From contig NZ_FOIF01000024.1 of the NCBI RefSeq assembly GCF_900111575.1, positions 1 to 32,420 of the forward strand: a stretch of 32,420 nucleotides of DNA. The letters run 5' to 3'. Of the stretch, positions 7,206 to 14,720 are shown one piece after another (positions within the stretch are counted from its first letter, which is position 1; every line of letters begins with the position of its first letter). A program made the position numbers and the translations under genes. The DNA comes from Anaerobranca gottschalkii DSM 13577. GTDB lineage: Bacteria; Bacillota; Proteinivoracia; Proteinivoracales; Proteinivoracaceae. The notes beneath the pieces are model-generated. The model was given only the letters and a program-made list of their open reading frames with translations, was not told the DNA's origin and did no database searches.

Positions 7206-10200
7206 ATGTTATCTAATTATAGTGTGAAAAAACCATACACAGTAGTTGTAGGAGTAATAATAGTTGCCCTATTAGGGGTTGTATCTTTAATGAATATGAC
7301 TACTGACTTGTTGCCAAGCTTGAATTTACCCTATGCGGTAATTTCTACAACTTATATAGGAGCTAGTCCTGAGGAAGTAGAAACAGTAGTGACAAGGCCC
7401 ATAGAACAAGCTATGGCTTCATTAAATAACCTCAAGAATATCTCCTCTATTTCTAGAGAGAACATGTCTTTAGTTATTTTAGAGTTCACCGCTAGTGCCA
7501 ATATGGATTCAGCTTTTGTAGAGATGCGGGAAAGTTTAGATATGATCATGGCTTATATGCCTGATGGTGTAGGAAATCCCATAATGTTAAAACTAAACCC
7601 TGATATGATGCCTATAATGGTGTTATCAGTGGCTATGGAAGGAATGGAAATTGGGGAATCTTCCCAATTTGTTTCAGATAATATAATCCATGAATTTGAA
7701 AGTATTGAAGGGGTAGCCTCTGTATCGGCATCAGGTTTAGTGGAAAGTGGTATCCATATTATCCTTAGGGATGAAAAAATAGAGGAAGTCAATCAAAATT
7801 TAGCTAATTTCTTTAGAATGACTGTTCCCCATATGCCAGCACCTAATATTTCTATCAATAGAGAAATGGTCTCTGGTATTTTAAAAGGTCAAAATTTTTC
7901 AATGCCAGCAGGTTATATCACTGAAGATGGTGTTAGTTATTTAGTAAGAACAGGAGATGCCATCAAAGATATAGATGAACTGAAAAATTTGCCGATAATA
8001 ACTTTACCTTTCCCTAACTTAGAACCAATAACGTTACAAGATGTTGCAGAGATTATAGTAACAGATAATTCTGATACGATGTACACCAAACTTAATGGCA
8101 ATAATGCTGTTATATTAAATATTCAAAAGCAATCGGAATACTCAACAGCGGATGTAGCTAATAGGGTAAGGGAAAGAATTGCAGTTTTAGCAAATCGATA
8201 TCAAGGTTTAGATATAGTTCCATTGATGGATCAAGGGATCTATGTAGATATGGTTGTCAGTTCTATATCTAATAACCTAATCTTTGGTGGTATTTTAGCT
8301 GTTGCAATTCTCTTGTTATTTTTACGGGATATCAGACCAACTATAGTAGTAGGATTTGCCATCCCGGTAAGTTTAGTTACAGCACTAGTGATGATGTATT
8401 TTAGTAATGTAACACTAAACATTATTTCAATGGGTGGTTTAGCTTTAGGGGTAGGAATGTTAGTAGATAATTCCATAGTTGTGATTGAAAACATCTATAG
8501 GATGAGGAGTGAAGGAAAAAGCCCTAAAGAGGCAGCGGTGGAAGGAGCTGTAGAGGTTTCTGGAGCGATAATGGCTTCAACTTTAACTACGGTATCTGTA
8601 TTTGCACCAATTCTCTTTACCCAAGGGATAACAAGGCAGCTCTTTACTGATATGGGATTAACAATTGCTTATTCCCTCTTTGCTAGTTTAATCATTGCGT
8701 TAACCCTTGTACCGATGATGGCTTCGAATATAATAGTTAAAGAGGTAAATAGGGAAAATAAGGTTTTGGATAAAGTTAAAGGAATATATACTAATATTCT
8801 AGAATTTTCCTTAAGGAAAAAATGGCTAGTAATAATTTTGGTTACAGTCCTTTTTGTTACTAGTATAGTTAGTGCCTTTAGTTTAGGAACGGAGTTTTTC
8901 CCAGCAACCGATACAGGTCAGATAATGGTTGATATAACCATGCCGGAAGGAAGTTCCTTTAAAGATACTGTGAATATCGCCGATGAAGTTATGGAAATAG
9001 TTAAAGATATTCCCTATGTTGCTCATGTGGGAGGAACTATAGGCGGTAGGATGGGCTTCGGTTTTATGGGGGGTAGAAGATCGGGGGATAATGCTTTAAT
9101 ATATGTATTAGTAGATGAAGAAAACATTAATAAAACTCCAGAAATTATTAGGGAAATTCGGGAAAAGGTTAAAGATATTCCCGCTGAAATCAGTGTTAGG
9201 GATAGTGGTTCAGATATGAGTGCCATGACAGGAGGTAGAGGTATAGCCATTTCTGTCATGGGTAGAGATTTTCATATCCTTGAAAATATTGCTAAAGATA
9301 TAGCCCAAATCGTAGAAAGTGTAGAAGGAACAACAGAAGTATTTGATGGCATTGATAGAACAGAACCGGAAATAAGGGTGGTTGTAGATAAAGAGAAGAG
9401 TATTGCTTATGGTTTAACTGTCGCACAAGTTTTTATGGAGATTAATAATTTACTTCGCAGTCCCGGTGTAGATACAACTATTACTATAGGAAATATTGAT
9501 TATGGCATTAGAGTTAAAGATGAAAAAGCTACCAAAGGGATAACAAGGGAAGAGCTGGAAAATTTAGTTATAAAAGGTCCTAATGGAGAAGTGCCATTAA
9601 AAGATATTGCGAAAATTGAAGATGGTTGGGGCTATGGTTCAATTAGAAGGGAAAATAGCCAAAGGTTATTGACAGTAACGGCTGAACTTGAAGAAGGGTA
9701 TAATATTGGTTTAGTAAACAGGGAAATTAGTAGGAAATTGTCAGATTACCAATTGCCAGAAGGTTATAGAATTAAAGTTGGGGGCGAACAAGAAGCAATT
9801 GATAATGCATTTAGAGATTTATTCTTTATGTTAGCCTTGGCTGTAGCTTTGATTTACTTAATTATGGTAGCTCAATTCCAATCTTTACTATCACCTTTTA
9901 TCGTTATGTTTACTATTCCATTAGCCTTTACTGGAGGATTTTTTGCTCTAAGAGTTACAGGAAATCCTGTGAGTATTGTAGCCTTTATCGGTCTAATAAT
10001 TTTATCGGGGGTAGTAGTTAATAATGGTATAGTTTTTATCGACTATATAAACATTTTAAGGAGAAGAGGTCTAACAAAGAGGGATGCCATTATTACCGCT
10101 GGTAATGTCCGTTTAAGACCGATAATAATGACAGCTTTAACGACTATAATAGCTTTATCTACTATGTCTGTTGGTATGGGTACTGGAACAGAAATGATTC

Positions 10201-10319
10201 AGCCTATGGCGATAACTGCTATTGGCGGGTTGATTTATGCAACATTATTAACCTTAATTTTTATACCAGTACTATACGATATTTTTAATAGAAAAGAATA
10301 TAAAAAGGATGTGGCTTAA
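7206..10319 (+). CDS. RND-family efflux transporter, HAE1-like
   Basis: A 1037-aa inner-membrane transporter with the RND layout: TM1 near the N-terminus, a large extracytoplasmic loop, TM2-6, TM7, a second large loop, TM8-12. The proton-relay segment reads GMLVDNSIVVIENI with Asp421-Asn422, where AcrB has Asp-Asp. At the TM10 Lys of AcrB the protein has Asn939-Asn940 (SGVVVNNGIVFID). Such changes occur in Gram-positive and related RND proteins, so coupling may differ but activity is plausible. No membrane-fusion protein gene lies beside it. The start at 7206 fits GAAGGAGTG; a TTG seven codons earlier lies upstream of that site. The tetR ATG follows the stop codon directly. Confidence 0.93.
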   Translation: MLSNYSVKKPYTVVVGVIIVALLGVVSLMNMTTDLLPSLNLPYAVISTTYIGASPEEVETVVTRPIEQAMASLNNLKNISSISRENMSLVILEFTASANMDSAFVEMRESLDMIMAYMPDGVGNPIMLKLNPDMMPIMVLSVAMEGMEIGESSQFVSDNIIHEFESIEGVASVSASGLVESGIHIILRDEKIEEVNQNLANFFRMTVPHMPAPNISINREMVSGILKGQNFSMPAGYITEDGVSYLVRTGDAIKDIDELKNLPIITLPFPNLEPITLQDVAEIIVTDNSDTMYTKLNGNNAVILNIQKQSEYSTADVANRVRERIAVLANRYQGLDIVPLMDQGIYVDMVVSSISNNLIFGGILAVAILLLFLRDIRPTIVVGFAIPVSLVTALVMMYFSNVTLNIISMGGLALGVGMLVDNSIVVIENIYRMRSEGKSPKEAAVEGAVEVSGAIMASTLTTVSVFAPILFTQGITRQLFTDMGLTIAYSLFASLIIALTLVPMMASNIIVKEVNRENKVLDKVKGIYTNILEFSLRKKWLVIILVTVLFVTSIVSAFSLGTEFFPATDTGQIMVDITMPEGSSFKDTVNIADEVMEIVKDIPYVAHVGGTIGGRMGFGFMGGRRSGDNALIYVLVDEENINKTPEIIREIREKVKDIPAEISVRDSGSDMSAMTGGRGIAISVMGRDFHILENIAKDIAQIVESVEGTTEVFDGIDRTEPEIRVVVDKEKSIAYGLTVAQVFMEINNLLRSPGVDTTITIGNIDYGIRVKDEKATKGITREELENLVIKGPNGEVPLKDIAKIEDGWGYGSIRRENSQRLLTVTAELEEGYNIGLVNREISRKLSDYQLPEGYRIKVGGEQEAIDNAFRDLFFMLALAVALIYLIMVAQFQSLLSPFIVMFTIPLAFTGGFFALRVTGNPVSIVAFIGLIILSGVVVNNGIVFIDYINILRRRGLTKRDAIITAGNVRLRPIIMTALTTIIALSTMSVGMGTGTEMIQPMAITAIGGLIYATLLTLIFIPVLYDIFNRKEYKKDVA

Positions 10320-10928
10320 ATGTCACAAGAGAAAAAAGAACTACTATATGGAGCTACCTTAAGTTTAATCGCTGAAAGTCATCACTTAGGGAGTATAAAA
10401 GTAGCAGATATTGCAGCAAAGGCTAATATGGGAAAAAGTACCGTATACGAATACTTTGATAGTAAAGAACAGTTAATAGCAGAATCTCTAATCTTTATGT
10501 TTAAAAAAGGAATTGAAGCCTTTGAAAAGATAGTGTCAGAGGATAGAAGTTTTAAAGAAACTTTTTTCATCCTACTAGATAATTTAGCAGATTGTATGGA
10601 TAAAAATAAAAGGATGTTAGATTATATGACTATGAATGAATATAACTTTGCCATCCACCAAACTGTAAAAAGTATAATGCTAGAGAAATTTGAAGAAATA
10701 CGCTTGACTTATTTTAAAGCTGTGGAAAAGTTAGTGGATAAAAGCATAAAAGAAGGCATAGTTAAGGTAAAACCGGAGAAATTTGATTGGTATATGGCAG
10801 TGGTAAATTCAATGACTTATATGTTTATTCACAAACAAAATTTTCCAGAGTTTAATCATTTAACCGATGAAGAAGTTAAAGAAAAAGCCTATTCTGCTTT
10901 TTTAACAATCCTTAATAATAATTTCTAA
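10320..10928 (+). CDS. TetR/AcrR-family transcriptional regulator
   Basis: A 202-aa protein with an N-terminal TetR helix-turn-helix (about residues 10-55; VADIAAKANMGKSTVYEYFDSKEQL), followed by an all-helical ligand-binding domain without a recognisable specificity. It starts at the base after the RND stop codon and must be cotranscribed with the pump. The palindrome at 7155-7182 is the natural binding site, giving a simple circuit in which the regulator represses pump and itself until a toxic compound binds. The ligand is unknown. Confidence 0.93.
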   Translation: MSQEKKELLYGATLSLIAESHHLGSIKVADIAAKANMGKSTVYEYFDSKEQLIAESLIFMFKKGIEAFEKIVSEDRSFKETFFILLDNLADCMDKNKRMLDYMTMNEYNFAIHQTVKSIMLEKFEEIRLTYFKAVEKLVDKSIKEGIVKVKPEKFDWYMAVVNSMTYMFIHKQNFPEFNHLTDEEVKEKAYSAFLTILNNNF

Positions 10929-10957
10929 AGAAAGAGGGATCGTGCCTCTTTCTTTAT
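10927..10957 (+). terminator. intrinsic terminator of the RND/tetR operon
   Basis: AAAGAAAGAGG (10927-10937) pairs with CCTCTTTCTTT (10945-10955), loop of 7. The left arm starts within the tetR stop codon. Confidence 0.8.
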
Positions 10958-11091
10958 TACTTTAATATAAAAAATTGATACAGATATAATTAAATTCTTA
11001 AAACAGTAAACAGTTATGATTACTATTCGGAGATTTAAAAAGCTATTTTTAATAAAAATTGGCTCAAAAATCATTTTTTTTGTTAAAAATG

Positions 11092-11120
11092 TTGACAAAT
11101 AAAAAAGATGAGGTTATAAT
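11092..11120 (+). promoter_or_regulatory. consensus sigma-A promoter of a candidate small RNA
   Basis: TTGACA (11092-11097), exactly 17 bases, TATAAT (11115-11120): a full 12/12 match to the consensus. There is no open reading frame between it and the terminator at 11202-11246. Confidence 0.85.
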
Positions 11121-11126
11121 AAATAA

Positions 11127-11246
11127 CATCAACCACATAGTGAGTAATGTTTAAGGTATAACAGCCGGTCGGAAAACATTACTACAGTAAAACTCCCTTT
11201 TCTCACCTACTAGGTAAATCTCCACTTGCCTAGTAGGTGAGTTTTT
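11127..11246 (+). ncRNA. candidate stand-alone small RNA, about 120 nt
   Basis: The transcript from the consensus promoter would start near 11127 and end at the T run after 11241. It contains a perfect 10-bp hairpin, AGTAATGTTT (11143-11152) with AAACATTACT (11174-11183), enclosing a 21-base loop that holds GG and CCGGTCGG elements. A pyrimidine-rich single strand (AACTCCCTTTTC, 11191-11202) follows, then the 13-bp terminator hairpin. The terminator loop contains ATCTCC. Both CUCCC and UCUCC can pair with Shine-Dalgarno sequences, as C-rich loops do in known Gram-positive regulatory RNAs. It matches no riboswitch class I can recall. It could instead be an attenuator for arsR, but arsR has its own promoter after the terminator. 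Confidence 0.65.
11202..11246 (+). terminator. intrinsic terminator of the small RNA
   Basis: CTCACCTACTAGG (11202-11214) pairs perfectly with CCTAGTAGGTGAG (11229-11241), followed by TTTTT. Three more inner pairs are possible, leaving the loop ATCTCCAC. Confidence 0.9.
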
Positions 11247-11251
11247 ATTTA

Positions 11252-11288
11252 TTGACTTAATTTCCCCTTTTAGTTAATATATGATTAA
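11252..11288 (+). promoter_or_regulatory. arsR promoter and possible operator
   Basis: TTGACT (11252-11257), 17 bases, TAATAT (11275-11280). A small inverted repeat TTAAT-N5-ATTAA (11274-11288) overlaps the -10 and may be the ArsR site. The operator is a weak inference in AT-rich DNA. Confidence 0.6.
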
Positions 11289-11313
11289 ACAGACATATGA
11301 AGGGGAATTTGAG

Positions 11314-11640
11314 ATGGTTGAGATTTTTAAAGGATTAAGTGATGAAAATAGGTTGAGGATAGTAAATCTTTTACTCTACCGTGAGTTGTGTGTTTGTGAT
11401 ATAGAAAAAATTCTAGAAATAAGCCAATCCAATGCATCTAGACACTTAAATAAATTAAAATCTTGTGGGATAATTGCACAAACAAAAAAGGCTCAATGGG
11501 TATTCCATAGGATTGATGAAAATTTTTTAAAGGAAAATCAGCTGCTAATTCAATATTTAAAAGTTGAACTGCAGAAAAATCCCCAAATACAAGCTGATTT
11601 AGAAAAATTAAAAGGACATACAATAACTTGTATATCCTAG
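11314..11640 (+). CDS. arsR: ArsR-family metalloregulator with the CVCD arsenic/antimony motif
   Basis: A 108-aa winged-helix repressor. The metal site ELCVCDIEKIL lies at the start of the DNA-binding helix region. The family's ArsR branch uses the two Cys of ELCVCDL to bind As(III) or Sb(III) and release DNA. The recognition helix region is ISQSNASRHLNKLKSCGII. The start at 11314 follows GAAGGGGA. The in-frame ATG at 11281 lies directly after the -10 box and has no ribosome binding site, so it is rejected. No arsenic efflux, reductase or methylase gene adjoins it: the next gene is nagA on the other strand. It is therefore an orphan regulator, perhaps acting at a distance. Confidence 0.88.
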   Translation: MVEIFKGLSDENRLRIVNLLLYRELCVCDIEKILEISQSNASRHLNKLKSCGIIAQTKKAQWVFHRIDENFLKENQLLIQYLKVELQKNPQIQADLEKLKGHTITCIS

Positions 11641-11659
11641 TTTGATTATAGGAATTTTT
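11635..11659 (+). terminator. weak candidate terminator of arsR
   Basis: TCCTA (11635-11639) with TAGGA (11649-11653), followed by ATTTTT, inside the 3' end of the convergent nagA. The stem is only 5 bp. Confidence 0.35.
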
Positions 11660-12776
11660 GTCCTTTAACAAATACTCCTTTAACATTTAAGTTTTTATCT
11701 ATTAGGACTAAATCGGCATATTTCCCTACTTTAATACTACCGGTTTTGTCAGCAACTCCGATTAATTTTGCTGGGTTAAAAGAAGCAGATTTGATAGCTT
11801 GTTCTAAAGGAATACCAAACATGTAACAGTTTTTTACACATTCCATTAAATTAGTAGTGGAACCTGCTATTGTGCCATTTTCTAATGTTGCCTTTCCATT
11901 TTTAACTATAATATTTTGTCCACCCAATTTGTAGTAACCATCTTTCATTCCACAGGCCGCCATACTATCACTTACTAAAATAACTCTATCATTACCAACG
12001 GTTTTGAATGTTGTTCTAATTACTGCTGGATGGACATGGATTCCATCACAGATTAGTTCCACTGTGACATCACTATCAAATGCTGCCCCTATAACTCCAG
12101 GGGAACGATGGTTAAAGGGAGACATAGCATTATAAAGATGGGTGATATTTTTTACTCCTAAGTTTATACTATCTAATGCCCTTTGATAGTCGGCATCGGT
12201 ATGGGCTAAAGAAAGGACCGCTTTATTTTTTACCCCTTTAATAAACTCTTCGCTGTTTTCTAGTTCTGGTGCTAAGGCACAGATTTTGATGTTTTCTCCA
12301 CTAGCTTTGTACAACCTATTGAATAATTGAATATCTGGATTTTTTAGGTGCTCTTCAGCTTGGGCACCTTTTTTATTTTTAGAGAAAAATGGACCTTCCA
12401 TATAAATCCCATGGATATATGCTCCTTCTGTTTTTTCTCCCATATAAGAATAAGCTACTTTGAAAATGTTTTCTAATTTCTCTTCTGGTAATGTCATAGA
12501 GGTGCCTAAGAAAGAAGTTATTCCATTACTGGCGAGGTAATGGGAGATGGTTTTTAGGGAGGTAATTTCTCCGTCACAAAAATCACAACCAGAACAACCG
12601 TGGATATGGATATCTATTAGACCAGGGATTAAATATAAGCCTTGGGCATCTATTGATACTTGTGAATGGATATTTTTTTCTATATTACTAATGTATTCAC
12701 CTTCAATTTCTAGATCTGACTTTTCAAATGTAAAATTTTCATTTAATACTTGGGCATTTTTAATTACTAAACCCAT
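11646..12776 (-). CDS. nagA: N-acetylglucosamine-6-phosphate deacetylase
   Basis: NagA removes acetate from GlcNAc-6-P to give GlcN-6-P in the cytosol. The 376-aa protein is an amidohydrolase-fold TIM barrel. It shows His57 and His59 in DIHIHG, the metal-binding Glu127 in YMEGPFF, His192 in SLAHTDAD, His213 in THLYNAMSPF, a substrate segment LICDGIHVHP, and the catalytic Asp270 in VSDSMAACG. It starts 12 bases after nagB with a ribosome binding site (AAGGTGGTG) that overlaps the nagB stop. It is the second gene of the leftward nagB-nagA operon and supplies NagB. The 3' end converges on arsR with only five bases between the stop codons. Confidence 0.95.
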   Translation of the reverse strand: MGLVIKNAQVLNENFTFEKSDLEIEGEYISNIEKNIHSQVSIDAQGLYLIPGLIDIHIHGCSGCDFCDGEITSLKTISHYLASNGITSFLGTSMTLPEEKLENIFKVAYSYMGEKTEGAYIHGIYMEGPFFSKNKKGAQAEEHLKNPDIQLFNRLYKASGENIKICALAPELENSEEFIKGVKNKAVLSLAHTDADYQRALDSINLGVKNITHLYNAMSPFNHRSPGVIGAAFDSDVTVELICDGIHVHPAVIRTTFKTVGNDRVILVSDSMAACGMKDGYYKLGGQNIIVKNGKATLENGTIAGSTTNLMECVKNCYMFGIPLEQAIKSASFNPAKLIGVADKTGSIKVGKYADLVLIDKNLNVKGVFVKGQKFL

Positions 12777-12788
12777 TTTTTCACCACC

Positions 12789-13556
12789 TTATTTTATGGG
12801 GTATTGTTCTATGTAATGGGGATATTTCTCTGCAATAACGGATAAAGCTGGTTCATCGGCTACAACAATCAAGTCATTGTGAAGTTGTAAAATTGAAGCT
12901 GGGACTTGTGGGGATATAGGGCCAAAAAGGGCTTGATAGAGGATCTCACTTTTTTCCTCACCACTGGCAATTAGTAGGATTTTTTTAGCTTGCATTATAC
13001 TTTTAATACCCATTGTATAAGCATGGGTAGGCACTTCTTCTAAGGATGAGAAAAAACGGGAGTTAGCTTTTATTGTTTCTTCTGCTAACTTGACACAATG
13101 GGTTTCTTTTTCAAAAGCCTCATTAGGTTCATTAAAACCAATGTGGCCATTATGCCCTAATCCTAATAGCTGTAGATCGATCCCTCCTAAACTTTTTATA
13201 ATGTTATTATATCTTTTACACTCTTTTTCTACATCTTTTTCTAATCCATTAGGGATATGGACATTTTTTAATTGGATATTTATATATTTAAAAAAATTGT
13301 GATACATGTAGTAATAATAACTTTGTTCATTTTCCCGGGAAAGGCCACAATATTCATCTAAGTTGACAGTTTTTACTTGAGAAAAATCGATATCTCCTTT
13401 TTTGTACCATTCTATCAGCTGTTGATAAATCCCAAGGGGGGTGGAACCTGTAGCTAGACCTAAAACACTTTTAGGATTTAAGATAACTTGAGCAGATAAA
13501 ATATTAGCAGCTTTTCTGCTCATTGTTTGATAATCATTGGCATAAATGATTTTCAT
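12789..13556 (-). CDS. nagB: glucosamine-6-phosphate deaminase
   Basis: NagB converts GlcN-6-P to fructose-6-P and ammonia, the entry of amino sugars into glycolysis. In the 255-aa protein, LGLATGSTPLG (32-42) is the phosphate loop and NLDEY (65-69) carries the proton acceptor Asp67. LGLGHNGHIGFNEP holds His138 and Glu143, with Asn136 where the E. coli enzyme has Asp, a common change in Gram-positive NagB. The start at 13556 is chosen because the upstream in-frame ATG at 13571 is part of the site GGAGGTG. The short length and missing C-terminal extension match the monomeric Bacillus-type enzyme rather than the allosteric hexamer. Confidence 0.95.
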   Translation of the reverse strand: MKIIYANDYQTMSRKAANILSAQVILNPKSVLGLATGSTPLGIYQQLIEWYKKGDIDFSQVKTVNLDEYCGLSRENEQSYYYYMYHNFFKYINIQLKNVHIPNGLEKDVEKECKRYNNIIKSLGGIDLQLLGLGHNGHIGFNEPNEAFEKETHCVKLAEETIKANSRFFSSLEEVPTHAYTMGIKSIMQAKKILLIASGEEKSEILYQALFGPISPQVPASILQLHNDLIVVADEPALSVIAEKYPHYIEQYPIK

Positions 13557-13594
13557 AGTAAACACCTCCATTATCTATACTTGATTTTACTTGG

Positions 13595-13623
13595 ATAGTA
13601 ACATATAGGAGAGAAAACGTCAA
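13595..13623 (-). promoter_or_regulatory. nagB-nagA promoter
   Basis: On the minus strand TTGACG (13623-13618), 17 bases, TACTAT (13600-13595). It is divergent from the murK promoter about 100 bases away. Two ACTTG copies (13579-13593) lie just downstream of the -10 and could be part of an operator. Confidence 0.7.
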
Positions 13624-13692
13624 TTTTGATTTATATATCTATTCGTTAGAATAAAAGAGAAAATTAAAGAAAGTTTAACAAAACACTTATAA

Positions 13693-13749
13693 AAATATTT
13701 TTCAAAAATTAATTTATGTATTGAAATATTTTTTCATTAATGTTATTCT
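13693..13749 (+). promoter_or_regulatory. murK operon promoter with repeated AT-rich operator-like element
   Basis: TTGAAA (13721-13726), 17 bases, TATTCT (13744-13749). The -35 is within TGAAA-N6-TTCA (13722-13736), a symmetric element. A related sequence, AAATATTTTTCA followed by AATTAAT (13693-13713), precedes AAATATTTTTTCATTAAT (13725-13742), forming an imperfect direct repeat 32 bases apart. RpiR-family regulators often use such sites, and the second gene of the operon is an RpiR/MurR. The assignment is an inference. Confidence 0.5.
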
Positions 13750-13776
13750 TTATATAGACAGAAATGGGGGAATATT

Positions 13777-14691
13777 ATGAAATGGGTTTTAGGAATAGAT
13801 GGTGGAGGCTCAAAAACTGAAGCTTATGCAGTAGATTTAAAAGGAAAAGTATTAGGTGTAACTGTTGGGGAATCTTGTAATTATTACATTATCGGCTTAG
13901 AGAAATTTATCAAAAATATTAGACAGTTGATATTACAAATTGCTAGCATGACAAATTTAAAAATAGAAGATTTAGTAATAATAAGTTTAGGTTTAGCAGG
14001 TGTAGGTAATTCAAGAGATAAAGAGTTAATTTTAAGTAAGCTAGAAGAATTGCACTTATCATGTAAATATATAGTAAATAGTGATGCGAAAATTTCTTTG
14101 TTTAGTGGAACTGGTAAGTTAACAGGAATAACAGTAATCAGTGGAACTGGTTCAATAGCTTTTGGAATTAACCAGCAAGGTAAAGAGTTTAGAGCCGGTG
14201 GTTGGGGACATATTCTAGGAGATGAAGGTAGTGGATATGATATAGGTCGAAAAGGGATAATAGCAGCAATAAAAAATTTGGAGGATAGAGGTGACCAAAC
14301 GTTATTAACAAAAATATTTCAAGAGGACCTAGGAATTACAGATTTTAGAGAGTTGATCCCTATAATATATAATGATTCAAATAATAAAAAATTTATCGCA
14401 TCTTTATCACAGACTGTTGTGAAGGCGGCTGAAATGGGAGATAGTGTAGCTAATAAAATTTTAATTGATGCTGGGAAGGAATTATCAAATTTGGTTTTCA
14501 GTGTAATTCAAAGGGGTTTTGATGGTAAATTCTTTGGAAAAGTTGTTGTTAATGGAAGTATTTTGTTAAAAGTTGATATTGTTAGAGAAGCGTTTACTAA
14601 TTTAGTTAAAGAAAAGCATGAAGGAATTCAAGTAGTATTTCCACAATATAGTCCAGCCTTAGGTGCAGCTTTGTTGGCAATAAAAATGTAA
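13777..14691 (+). CDS. murK: BadF/BcrA-family amino-sugar kinase, MurK-like
   Basis: A 304-aa ASKHA-fold kinase. It has the N-terminal phosphate-binding loop GIDGGGSKTEA (6-16), a middle GLAGVGN, the second phosphate motif VISGTGSIAFG and the BadF hallmark GGWGHILGDEGSGYDIGRKGI. The family includes eukaryotic GlcNAc kinase and clostridial MurK, which phosphorylates both MurNAc and GlcNAc at O-6. Its place as first gene of an operon with murR, murQ and anmK fits MurK well: it would feed free MurNAc to MurQ and the GlcNAc released by the GH4 enzyme to NagA. The ATG follows GGGGGA. Exact substrate preference cannot be read from sequence. Confidence 0.82.
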   Translation: MKWVLGIDGGGSKTEAYAVDLKGKVLGVTVGESCNYYIIGLEKFIKNIRQLILQIASMTNLKIEDLVIISLGLAGVGNSRDKELILSKLEELHLSCKYIVNSDAKISLFSGTGKLTGITVISGTGSIAFGINQQGKEFRAGGWGHILGDEGSGYDIGRKGIIAAIKNLEDRGDQTLLTKIFQEDLGITDFRELIPIIYNDSNNKKFIASLSQTVVKAAEMGDSVANKILIDAGKELSNLVFSVIQRGFDGKFFGKVVVNGSILLKVDIVREAFTNLVKEKHEGIQVVFPQYSPALGAALLAIKM

Positions 14692-14720
14692 ACAGATTTT
14701 GATGGAAGAGGTGAAACTTA

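Noticed and set aside
11165-11172. CCGGTCGG in the small RNA as a second TetR site
   Set aside because: It resembles half of the RND operator but has no matching second arm; it more likely belongs to the RNA fold.
13610-13626. AGAAAACGTCAA as a catabolite-repression (cre) site over the nagB -35
   Set aside because: Only the central CG and a few A positions fit the consensus; too weak to claim.
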